This document shows positions 23,491 to 29,593 of a stretch of 35,638 nucleotides of DNA, in pieces; positions within the stretch are counted from its first letter, which is position 1; each line of letters starts with the position of its first letter. The notes under the pieces were generated by a model, which did no database searches, had not been told where the DNA came from, and saw nothing but the letters and a program-made list of their open reading frames with translations. Both the position numbers and the translations under genes were made by a program. The stretch is taken from positions 31,183 to 66,820 of the forward strand of contig DHAP01000053.1 in NCBI GenBank assembly GCA_002397465.1. The letters run 5' to 3'. The stretch is from Caryophanales bacterium UBA4951 (GTDB lineage Bacteria; Bacillota_I; Bacilli_A; RFN20; CAG-826).

Positions 23491-24436
23491 CGCCATCGAT
23501 TATCTAGAGACTTCTTTTCTCTCCCCGTTGTTCAAAGAAGAAAGCCTCACGGATATTTCATATAACGGAGATTGCCTATATTTTGTGAGTTCGAAAAGAG
23601 GGCGTCTCAAAAGCGAGATATCAGTTGGAAGGGACGAAGTAGGGGACTTCCTCCGTCAGATAGCCAACCTCTCCGAGAAACAGTTCTCTTTCGCCTCGCC
23701 CATCCTCGACGTCAGCTTTGGGCGTTATCGCCTTAACGCCGTTTATAGCTCGTTGGTCAGAAAGAACAACGAGAAGACCTTTTCCTTTTCTTTAAGAATC
23801 GCCTCTGAGCTCTGCAAAATCGATGATGATCCGGATTTTTTTGAAAAAGAAGGCGAGGACATCCTTCTTTCCTTGCTCGAAAAAGGCGAGAGCCTCGTCA
23901 TCGGAGGACAAACCGGAAGCGGCAAGACCGAACTGGAGAAATGGTGTTTGTTAAAGCTGGGAGCCAACAAAAGGGTCATCGTCATCGACAACGTTGAGGA
24001 GTTGGACTTATTAAGAAATGACAAAGTCGATTTAACCGTCTGGATGGTCAACGAAAGGATCAAGGACGCCTCTTTCTCCTCGCTGGTCAGAAACGCATTG
24101 CGAAACGACCCCGATTACATCATGGTGGCCGAAGGGAGGGGCGAAGAGATGTTGGACGCGATAGTCTCCGCCATGAGCGGCCATCCCATCATCACAAGCA
24201 TTCATGCCCAGGATTTGAACAATATGCCTGAGAGGGTTGTCAGATTGGCCTTACTATCGAATGAGAGGCTCTTCCATGACGAGATAATGTTCGATGTCGT
24301 CGAACATCTTCAAAACTATGCATATCTCAAAAAAGTAGAAGGAAAAGACGGTGAGATTCATCGTTATCTCGACAGCATCGGAAAATTGGGCAAAGACGGA
24401 AAAATGGAACTTATATATAAGAGGAAAAAAGCATGA
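23480..24436 (+). CDS. Type II/IV secretion ATPase (TadA/CpaF/VirB11-like)
   Basis: A 318-residue hexameric ATPase of the kind that powers pilus assembly or secretion. The N-terminal domain (about 1-120) is followed by the Walker A motif GGQTGSGKTE with Lys149, an Asp-box-like VIDNVEELDLL, the Walker B glutamate in IMVAEGRGEEMLDA (E218; in TadA usually V-G-E-V-R-G-x-E) and the His-box SIHAQD with His242. The order and the RGEE segment fit the TadA/CpaF branch better than PilB/GspE, which carry a tetracysteine zinc site absent here. At 318 residues it is shorter than typical CpaF (over 400), lacking the long N-terminal extension. SD AGGGGA is 5-6 bases upstream. Confidence 0.9.
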   Translation: MFGDAIDYLETSFLSPLFKEESLTDISYNGDCLYFVSSKRGRLKSEISVGRDEVGDFLRQIANLSEKQFSFASPILDVSFGRYRLNAVYSSLVRKNNEKTFSFSLRIASELCKIDDDPDFFEKEGEDILLSLLEKGESLVIGGQTGSGKTELEKWCLLKLGANKRVIVIDNVEELDLLRNDKVDLTVWMVNERIKDASFSSLVRNALRNDPDYIMVAEGRGEEMLDAIVSAMSGHPIITSIHAQDLNNMPERVVRLALLSNERLFHDEIMFDVVEHLQNYAYLKKVEGKDGEIHRYLDSIGKLGKDGKMELIYKRKKA

Positions 24437-25155
24437 TTTACCTCTTGTCCATAATCATCTCTTTGCTCTTTGGAGGGCTGGCCTATGCCATCTCCAGTCA
24501 TCTTTACATTGGGATCGGCATCTTCCTCCTTTATTCAATCGTCTTTATCGTCGTCTTTGCCCCAATGCTTAAGAAATTCCAGGCGAAAGAAAGGAAGCGC
24601 CATGAGTGTTACCGCTTCGTCAACGGGTTCATCGTCTCTTTGTCGGTCAGTGGCTCCTTGGACGACGCCTATCAAAGCGCCACCCTCGGCGCGGTGGACG
24701 AAGAAGAATCTTTGCTGAAGGCTATCTCAAATCTTTCGGTGAATGAGAGAATCGACTATCTGGCCTCTTATTTCGTGGAGCCGTATTATCGGATGTTCCT
24801 CTCGATTATTTCCTTATATCTAGATCAAGGTGGCGATCTCTTGGACTTGGCGGAGCCATTGATAAAAGAAGTCGGCCACAATGAGATATTCAAAGATGAA
24901 ATCCATGATGTGAAAATCCGTTATCTTGGCCAATTCATCTCCTTGTGGTTTATGAGCGCCTTAGTGCTTCTGTTCGTGAGGATAGGACTCAATGGTTTTT
25001 ACGATTCTTTGTCTAAGTCGCTGCCGTATTTGCTCACTTCGGTAGCGTATTTCCTTATCGCCATCGCCTCTTTCGCCTATTTCATCTTTTTGTTCAGCGA
25101 GGAGAAGCCGTTTTCAAAAGGAAAGGAGAGGATGAAAATTGGGAAAAAGAAATAA
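24433..25155 (+). CDS. TadB-like inner-membrane platform protein (T2SSF family)
   Basis: A 240-residue protein with two N-terminal helices (about 1-20 and 22-42), a cytoplasmic helical domain (about 50-165) and two C-terminal helices (about 170-188, 198-222). The cytoplasmic part contains LSVSGSLDDAYQSA and FLSIISLYLDQGGDLLDLAEPL. The latter matches the pattern of T2SS-F/TadB proteins (G-x-x-L-x-x-A and Q-G-G-x-L-x-x-x-L). It would form the membrane platform turned by the ATPase. It overlaps the ATPase stop by four bases (ATGA) and the next gene by 17 bases. It is shorter than canonical TadB (about 300). Confidence 0.85.
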   Translation: MIYLLSIIISLLFGGLAYAISSHLYIGIGIFLLYSIVFIVVFAPMLKKFQAKERKRHECYRFVNGFIVSLSVSGSLDDAYQSATLGAVDEEESLLKAISNLSVNERIDYLASYFVEPYYRMFLSIISLYLDQGGDLLDLAEPLIKEVGHNEIFKDEIHDVKIRYLGQFISLWFMSALVLLFVRIGLNGFYDSLSKSLPYLLTSVAYFLIAIASFAYFIFLFSEEKPFSKGKERMKIGKKK

Positions 25156-25831
25156 GAAAACCAAATTGTCATGGTTGGAGAAGACCAGAAAGGTTGGGCT
25201 TAATCCAAGAAACGAGATAATCGCAGTCGCATTAGTCGACGCATTGATGATTGGCGGCGGAATTTATCTTTATTTCATGACGAAGCAAATCAGCGTCATT
25301 CTTTCGTCCCTTCTATTGTCATTGTTCGCCTCCATGTTCTTCCTTTCGCACCACAAACGCGAAAAGAAGAAACAAGAGGAATCGCTGTTGGCGGAGTTTG
25401 TTGGCGTTTTCTCTTATTTCGCCATCTTCGTGGAGAATGGCTTCCCCGTCTATAACGCCTTGGAAGAAGTGGAGATTTACGCTTCTGAGCTCTTTGCCGA
25501 AAAGATAAAGACCCTTTTGTTCTCGATAGATAATGACAAGAGCCTTATGCCGTTTCTTCATTTCGCCGATGAATTTCCGTCCATCGAAGTCAAACAAGTC
25601 ATGATCTCTATCTACAAAATGGTCGATCAGGGCGGGAACGATGCCTACCTACGGCAATTTTTTACCCTCTTTGACGAACTGTCGAGCAACGAGAGAAAAA
25701 GCGAGAACAAGCGAAAGGAAGACCGTTTTGGGACTTCATGCATGCTTCCTTTATTGGATAGCGGCCTCACCATGATGTTAATCGTCGTCGGTGTCATCGT
25801 GGTGATAGGGGAGATGCTCAATGGCATATAA
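25139..25831 (+). CDS. TadC-like inner-membrane platform protein (T2SSF family)
   Basis: A 230-residue partner of the TadB-like protein with the same general plan: helices at about 30-47 and 50-66, a cytoplasmic domain with FAIFVENGFPVYNALEE and MISIYKMVDQGGNDAYLRQF, and one clear C-terminal helix (about 205-228). The NGxPVxxALE and D-Q-G-G patterns mark the T2SSF fold. It starts at TTG 25,139, supported by SD AGGAGAGG (25,124-25,131) at 7 bases. Having two separate F-type proteins is the hallmark of Tad rather than type IVa or Com systems. It overlaps the next gene by 11 bases. Confidence 0.82.
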   Translation: MGKRNKKTKLSWLEKTRKVGLNPRNEIIAVALVDALMIGGGIYLYFMTKQISVILSSLLLSLFASMFFLSHHKREKKKQEESLLAEFVGVFSYFAIFVENGFPVYNALEEVEIYASELFAEKIKTLLFSIDNDKSLMPFLHFADEFPSIEVKQVMISIYKMVDQGGNDAYLRQFFTLFDELSSNERKSENKRKEDRFGTSCMLPLLDSGLTMMLIVVGVIVVIGEMLNGI

Positions 25832-26162
25832 ACTCGGTTTCTTATTGTCTTTGTTCTTCGTCGTCCAGGTCATGGCTTACGCAGGGGATCTGACGCTGAT
25901 TCAAGGAATCAACTCCCTCCTTGACGCCACAAGTCTCACGGCAGCGAGGCAAATTTCACATAATTCCGGCATCACCGACGAAATAATCAATCTCGTCAAA
26001 ACGGAGGCCAAGGCTGATATAGTGGCCGTCAGCGATACCACTCCAAAGGTCGGGGACGTCTTTATCTTCAAGATATACCGTGAATACAAGCCTCTCATTA
26101 TCTCTGATTCGCCCATGGTCATCAGCGTAACCCGCTCGACTGTGATCGGATATATCGACTAA
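25821..26162 (+). CDS. Small pseudopilin-like protein of the Tad-like operon
   Basis: A 113-residue protein with an N-terminal hydrophobic segment (about 5-20) and a soluble domain ending in beta-rich SPMVISVTRSTVIGYID. Ala/Gly residues around 18-22 (MAYAGD) could be a signal-peptidase site. The layout recalls TadE/F-like minor pilins; no motif proves it. It overlaps the TadC-like gene by 11 bases and precedes the putative major pilin by 14 bases. The placement between platform and major pilin supports a structural role. Confidence is in the gene, less in the role. Confidence 0.65.
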   Translation: MAYKLGFLLSLFFVVQVMAYAGDLTLIQGINSLLDATSLTAARQISHNSGITDEIINLVKTEAKADIVAVSDTTPKVGDVFIFKIYREYKPLIISDSPMVISVTRSTVIGYID

Positions 26163-26176
26163 GGAAAGGAGGAAAC

Positions 26177-26371
26177 ATGTCAGAACTAAAAGGACAGCTA
26201 TTGGGCATGATATTGGTTTTAACCGCATTCACCGCGATTGCCGGCATCATTATTCCAATGTTCACCAAAACAGCTAATCAAGTTGCTGAAAACGTTTCTG
26301 TCGGACAAGACGGAAGCGTGGCCGTGACAAAGGCCAGGCATCAAAGCGGGCAATTAGAAGTTTCTTTATGA
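26177..26371 (+). CDS. Putative Flp-like major pilin
   Basis: A 64-residue protein consisting of a short polar head (MSELKGQLLG), one hydrophobic helix (about 10-28) and a polar tail rich in V, Q and K. This is the size and plan of Flp pilins, which assemble by helix packing. The sequence K6-G-Q resembles a prepilin cleavage site (K-G then the helix), but the conserved Glu at +5 is missing, so processing by a prepilin peptidase is uncertain. It has the most complete SD of the operon (AAAGGAGG, 26,165-26,172) although with a short 4-base spacing, and it is the last gene before a strong terminator. Both suit an abundant subunit. The pilin role is inferred from size, helix and context. Confidence 0.65.
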   Translation: MSELKGQLLGMILVLTAFTAIAGIIIPMFTKTANQVAENVSVGQDGSVAVTKARHQSGQLEVSL

Positions 26372-26377
26372 GAATAC

Positions 26378-26400
26378 GGGGGTTAACGCCCCCTTTTTTG
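26378..26400 (+). terminator. Terminator of the Tad-like operon
   Basis: GGGGG (26,378-26,382) pairs with CCCCC (26,389-26,393) around TTAACG, followed by six T. It lies 7 bases after the pilin stop codon. Confidence 0.9.
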
Positions 26401-26405
26401 TGGCG

Positions 26406-26434
26406 TTGAACCTTTTGAATCCATTAACTATAAT
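26406..26434 (+). promoter_or_regulatory. Promoter of acpP
   Basis: TTGAAC (26,406-26,411), a 17-base spacer and a perfect TATAAT (26,429-26,434), 20 bases before ATG 26,455. SD CGAGG is in between. Confidence 0.85.
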
Positions 26435-26454
26435 AAGCGCACGAGGTATTATTC

Positions 26455-26694
26455 ATGGCTATCGCTCAAATGGACGAAATAAGAAAGATGTTCGCTGAAC
26501 GCGTTCACGTTGATAAAGTCGAAGATGACAAGTCTTTGAAGGATCTTGGCTTAGACAGTCTTGATGTCGTTGAAATGTGCTTGGATCTCGAAGATAAGTA
26601 TGGCATCCAGTTCTCCACGGACGAGCTTTCTTCATTCAAGACCGTCGGTGATTTGCTCTCTTCTATCGAAAAGAAAATATCCGAGAAGAAATAG
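26455..26694 (+). CDS. acpP: Acyl carrier protein
   Basis: A 79-residue acidic carrier protein for fatty acid and phospholipid synthesis. The phosphopantetheine attachment motif reads LGLDSLDVVEMCLDLEDKYGI, with the modified serine in D-S-L at about residue 37. The length and four-helix pattern are normal. It has its own promoter and SD (CGAGG, 8 bases). It stands alone rather than in a fab cluster. The gap to the following tRNAs holds a tRNA promoter. Confidence 0.95.
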   Translation: MAIAQMDEIRKMFAERVHVDKVEDDKSLKDLGLDSLDVVEMCLDLEDKYGIQFSTDELSSFKTVGDLLSSIEKKISEKK

Positions 26695-26706
26695 TCAGTC
26701 TTCTTG

Positions 26707-26735
26707 TTGCAAAGAGTCCACTAAATCATTAGAAT
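26707..26735 (+). promoter_or_regulatory. Promoter of the tRNA-Asn/tRNA-Glu pair
   Basis: TTGCAA (26,707-26,712), a 17-base spacer and TAGAAT (26,730-26,735). The leader then contains a hairpin GCGC-TTTTAGGA-GCGC before the mature tRNA at 26,769. Confidence 0.8.
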
Positions 26736-26768
26736 ATTCCTTGCGCTTTTAGGAGCGCGAAAAGTGTG

Positions 26769-26844
26769 CCCGCTTAGCTCAGCTGGTTAGAGCGCCCGGC
26801 CGTTAACCGGAAGGTCGAAGGTTCAAGTCCTTTAGCGGGCGCCA
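26769..26844 (+). tRNA. tRNA-Asn (GTT) with C at position 33
   Basis: The acceptor GCCCGCT (26,769-26,775) pairs with AGCGGGC (26,834-26,840), followed by G and encoded CCA. The anticodon arm CCCGG-CCGTTAA-CCGGA gives anticodon GTT with the first stem pair a C-A mismatch. The base before the anticodon is C instead of the near-universal T33. The T arm AGGTTCAAGTCCT is normal. Confidence 0.88.
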
Positions 26845-26853
26845 CTTATATTT

Positions 26854-26930
26854 GGCCCGTTGGAGAAGCGGCTTAACTCATATCCCTTTCAAGGATACAT
26901 CCATGGGTTCGAATCCCGTACGGGTCACCA
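26854..26930 (+). tRNA. tRNA-Glu (TTC)
   Basis: The acceptor GGCCCGT (26,854-26,860) pairs with ACGGGTC (26,920-26,926), followed by A and CCA. The stem TATCC/GGATA encloses CTTTCAA, anticodon TTC. It lies 9 bases after tRNA-Asn, so the two are co-transcribed. Confidence 0.93.
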
Positions 26931-26965
26931 ACGAAAACATTGGCTTCATAGGAAGTCATTAAAGT

Positions 26966-26992
26966 GGGATAGCTTCGGCTATCCCTTTTTCA
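26966..26992 (+). terminator. Terminator of the tRNA pair
   Basis: GGGATAGC (26,966-26,973), loop TTCG, GCTATCCC (26,978-26,985), then TTTTT. A UUCG-type tetraloop on an 8-bp stem. It marks the left limit of the accessory island. Confidence 0.93.
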
Positions 26993-27008
26993 TACATAGA
27001 ATACCACG

Positions 27009-27078
27009 ATTCAATCGCCTTTTTCGGCACATTTGGGCAGTTTCTTCGGCCAAGTGTGATATTGGCTTTTTTGGACTA
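27009..27078. repeat. Left copy of a diverged direct repeat (recombinase 3' end)
   Basis: This stretch, which contains the stop codon and last 20 or so codons of the serine recombinase, is matched by 34,448-34,512 in the same orientation. Shared blocks are CAATCGCCTT, TTCG, CACATTT and ATATTGGCTTTTTT. The two copies bound the restriction genes. Confidence 0.75.
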
Positions 27079-27676
27079 AACTGCCGTCTTTATACATCTT
27101 CAGGTACTTGAAGAACGTTCCTCTCTTCATTCCTAGTGTTCGGACGGCTGCATAGTTGGTTATCAGACCTTTGCAGTAAAGTCTACAAACCTCGTCGAAG
27201 TTTTTCGGGAGGATGGTTTCGGGCCTTCCGAACCTAACCCCTCTTTCCTTAGCACACCTTATCCCTTCGGCTTGCCTCTGCTTCATCGTCTCTCTTTCGT
27301 TTTGGGCGACGAAGGACAAAACCTGAAGAACGACGTCAGAGATAAACTTTCCAACCAGATTCTTGCCTTCTGTCCTTGTGTCCAGCAAAGGCATATCGAC
27401 CACTTTGATGTCGGCTTCCTTGGTTTGCGTTATGTATCTCCATTCGTCGATGATCATCGTGTAATTTCGGCCCAGTCGATCGATTGACTTAACCACGACA
27501 AGGTCGTTCTTCTTTAGCTTCTTAAGCAACCTTTGGTAATTCTTTCTTTTGAAGTCCTTTCCTGATTGGTAATCGATGAAAATTCGCTCGTCGTTAAGGC
27601 CGAGCTTATGCATCTCTTCTAGTTGCCTATCTATTTTTTGAGTTGAAGTAGAAACTCTTACGTATCCAAATTCCAT
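27011..27676 (-). CDS. Small serine recombinase (resolvase/invertase family)
   Basis: A 221-residue site-specific recombinase. The catalytic domain begins MEFGYVRVSTSTQ with nucleophile Ser9. It continues with D-R-x-L-G-R (SIDRLGRNY, about 66-74), the active-site arginines, and FVAQNERETMKQRQAEGI leading into the E helix. The DNA-binding end (KERGVRFGRPET and an HTH near 150-185) is typical of Tn3-resolvase/invertase proteins. SD AGGAGG is present upstream, about 12 bases from ATG. Such enzymes invert or resolve DNA between short sites; as no transposase or inverted flanks are seen, its target is unknown. Its 3' end is duplicated in decayed form at 34,448-34,512, beyond the restriction genes. 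Confidence 0.9.
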   Translation of the reverse strand: MEFGYVRVSTSTQKIDRQLEEMHKLGLNDERIFIDYQSGKDFKRKNYQRLLKKLKKNDLVVVKSIDRLGRNYTMIIDEWRYITQTKEADIKVVDMPLLDTRTEGKNLVGKFISDVVLQVLSFVAQNERETMKQRQAEGIRCAKERGVRFGRPETILPKNFDEVCRLYCKGLITNYAAVRTLGMKRGTFFKYLKMYKDGSLVQKSQYHTWPKKLPKCAEKGD

Positions 27677-27872
27677 ATTTATTCGATACCTCCTGCATTA
27701 TGTATTGAATAAATATCTCTACTTAGCAACTTATTTCTGAGGCGTTTAGTCTAATAAAGTACACTTTTGTGACTTAACGGATTACAAGAAAAATATAGGA
27801 AAAAGTGAGTAAATATGCGATAATTAATAGAAATTAGAAAGGCGTGGTTTTTTGAACCATTGTCGGTGATTT

Positions 27873-29591
27873 ATGGATCAAGATTTATCAAATAGTTCTA
27901 AAGAAGAATTAATAAAAAAGATTACTGAATTAAAAGATGATTTGAAGCGAACAAAGAAATATGGATTGGTGTGGGACAAAGAGAAAAATCCGGAAGCAGT
28001 GGTTGAAGCGTGTAAGACCAAAATTCCGGTTCTTAATGAAGACACCTCAAAGAGAATAATCTTAGGTCAGAATGACAATCTATTAATTGAAGGGGATAAC
28101 TTTCATTCTTTAACAGCTTTGAATTTTATATTGGCAAATAGTATTGATGTCATATACATTGATCCGCCATACAACACTGGTCATGGTGACTTTATCTATA
28201 ATGACAACTATGTTAATGCTGACGATGGGTTTAGACATAGCAAATGGCTTTCTTTTATGGCAAAAAGGTTGGAATTAGCCCGTAATTTGCTCACAAATAG
28301 AGGAGCAATTTATATGTCAATTGATGACAGAGAAGTGTTTAATCTGAAGTTGCTTTGTGATTCGATATTTGGTGAGAAAAATTTTATTTGTTGTTTTGTT
28401 AAAGAAGGTTCTGGCGGAAAGCAGGATAGTGTTACGTACTCAGTAAAACACGAGTATTTGTTATGTTATAGCAAAAATGCACAAGCTTTTATTCCTAATC
28501 GAGAGAAAAAGCACCGTGACAAGAAAGAATTCAAGTTTTTTGATAAAGCAAAAAACATGTACTACAAAACCCAGTTGTTAAGAAAGTGGGGCGACCAAGA
28601 CAGAAGAGAAGATAGACCCAACCTGTATTACCCTCTTTTCATTAATAAGAAAGGACTGATTTCTACAAAAGAAGAGGAAAATTCGCAAGCCTATTTCCCA
28701 GTCAATAGTTTAAAGCAAGAAGGTCGTTGGAGATGGGCCAAGAATTCTATGCAAGATAACATTGACAATGGCTTGGTCGAATACAAGAAACAAAATGGTG
28801 AAATCATTTTTTATGAAAAGATTTTTTATGATGAAACAGATGTTTTGAGTAAGCCGTTCTCGACCATCATATCTAATGTTGATAAAAGAGGAATAGAAGA
28901 AATTTCTTCCATTTTTGGTGATAAGGTCTTCTCATATCCCAAATCTGTTGATTATTTAAAATATATTATTGGACTTTTCCCGAGTGACTGTAACACGGTG
29001 CTAGATTTTTTTGCTGGTTCTGGAACTACAGGGCAAGCAGTCATGGAACTGAATAAAGAAGATGGCGGTCATAGACGCTTCATCCTTTGCACGAACAACG
29101 AAAATAGTATTTGCGAAACTATAACTTATCCAAGATTAAAAACGGTAATGTCTGGTTTCCGCAAAGACGGATCAAAATATGGAGACGGAATAAAAGCAAA
29201 TCTTTTCTACTTCAAAACTGATTTTGTAAATGATTCTAAAAACAGGGATCAAGCCAAGTACTCTTTGGTTGAGAAGTGTAACGGCCTTCTTTCGATATTA
29301 GAAGATTGCTTTATTCTTAAGGATAAAGCCACCAATTACTTCGAATACTCCGACTGCGGCGATAAACGCATGTTCATTTATAACGATTTTTACTCTAAAA
29401 AGCCTTTCGATGAGATGAAAGAAAAGATCAAAAAGGAGACCGGAAAGAAAATCCTTTATATTTTCTCAACCGACGATGACCTGTCGCCTTTTGATTTGTC
29501 TGACTTAACTGATGTTGAAGTGAAGCCTATTCCAACCAAAATATACGAAATCTATAAAGAGATCGTAGAAGACATCAAGAGAGGAGAATAA
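27873..29591 (+). CDS. Type III restriction-modification methyltransferase (Mod)
   Basis: A 572-residue DNA methyltransferase of the beta class used by type III systems to methylate adenine (N6) and recognise the target. The N-terminal coiled region is followed by RIILGQNDNLLIEGDN and the catalytic motif DPPYNTG with DPPY at 97-100. A target-recognition region (about 160-330) leads to the SAM-binding motif DFFAGSGTTG at 378-387. The C-terminal part (from about 470) contacts Res. Base use is strongly A+T-rich up to about 29,280, then changes to the host-like C-ending style for the last 300 bases, continuing into res. It starts at ATG 27,873 with a weak SD. Res begins 2 bases after the stop. 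No simple-sequence repeats of the kind that phase-vary mod genes are seen. Confidence 0.93.
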   Translation: MDQDLSNSSKEELIKKITELKDDLKRTKKYGLVWDKEKNPEAVVEACKTKIPVLNEDTSKRIILGQNDNLLIEGDNFHSLTALNFILANSIDVIYIDPPYNTGHGDFIYNDNYVNADDGFRHSKWLSFMAKRLELARNLLTNRGAIYMSIDDREVFNLKLLCDSIFGEKNFICCFVKEGSGGKQDSVTYSVKHEYLLCYSKNAQAFIPNREKKHRDKKEFKFFDKAKNMYYKTQLLRKWGDQDRREDRPNLYYPLFINKKGLISTKEEENSQAYFPVNSLKQEGRWRWAKNSMQDNIDNGLVEYKKQNGEIIFYEKIFYDETDVLSKPFSTIISNVDKRGIEEISSIFGDKVFSYPKSVDYLKYIIGLFPSDCNTVLDFFAGSGTTGQAVMELNKEDGGHRRFILCTNNENSICETITYPRLKTVMSGFRKDGSKYGDGIKANLFYFKTDFVNDSKNRDQAKYSLVEKCNGLLSILEDCFILKDKATNYFEYSDCGDKRMFIYNDFYSKKPFDEMKEKIKKETGKKILYIFSTDDDLSPFDLSDLTDVEVKPIPTKIYEIYKEIVEDIKRGE

Positions 29592-29593
29592 CC

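Noticed and set aside
26854..26930. tRNA-Glu(TTC) as integration site of the island
   Set aside because: No duplicated tRNA 3' end is found at the right side, and small serine recombinases do not usually use tRNA genes. Only a weak T-arm-like similarity to the repeats at 32,020 remains.
27873..29591. Phase-variable simple repeats in mod
   Set aside because: Type III mod genes often contain tetranucleotide or homopolymer tracts, but none of notable length is visible here.
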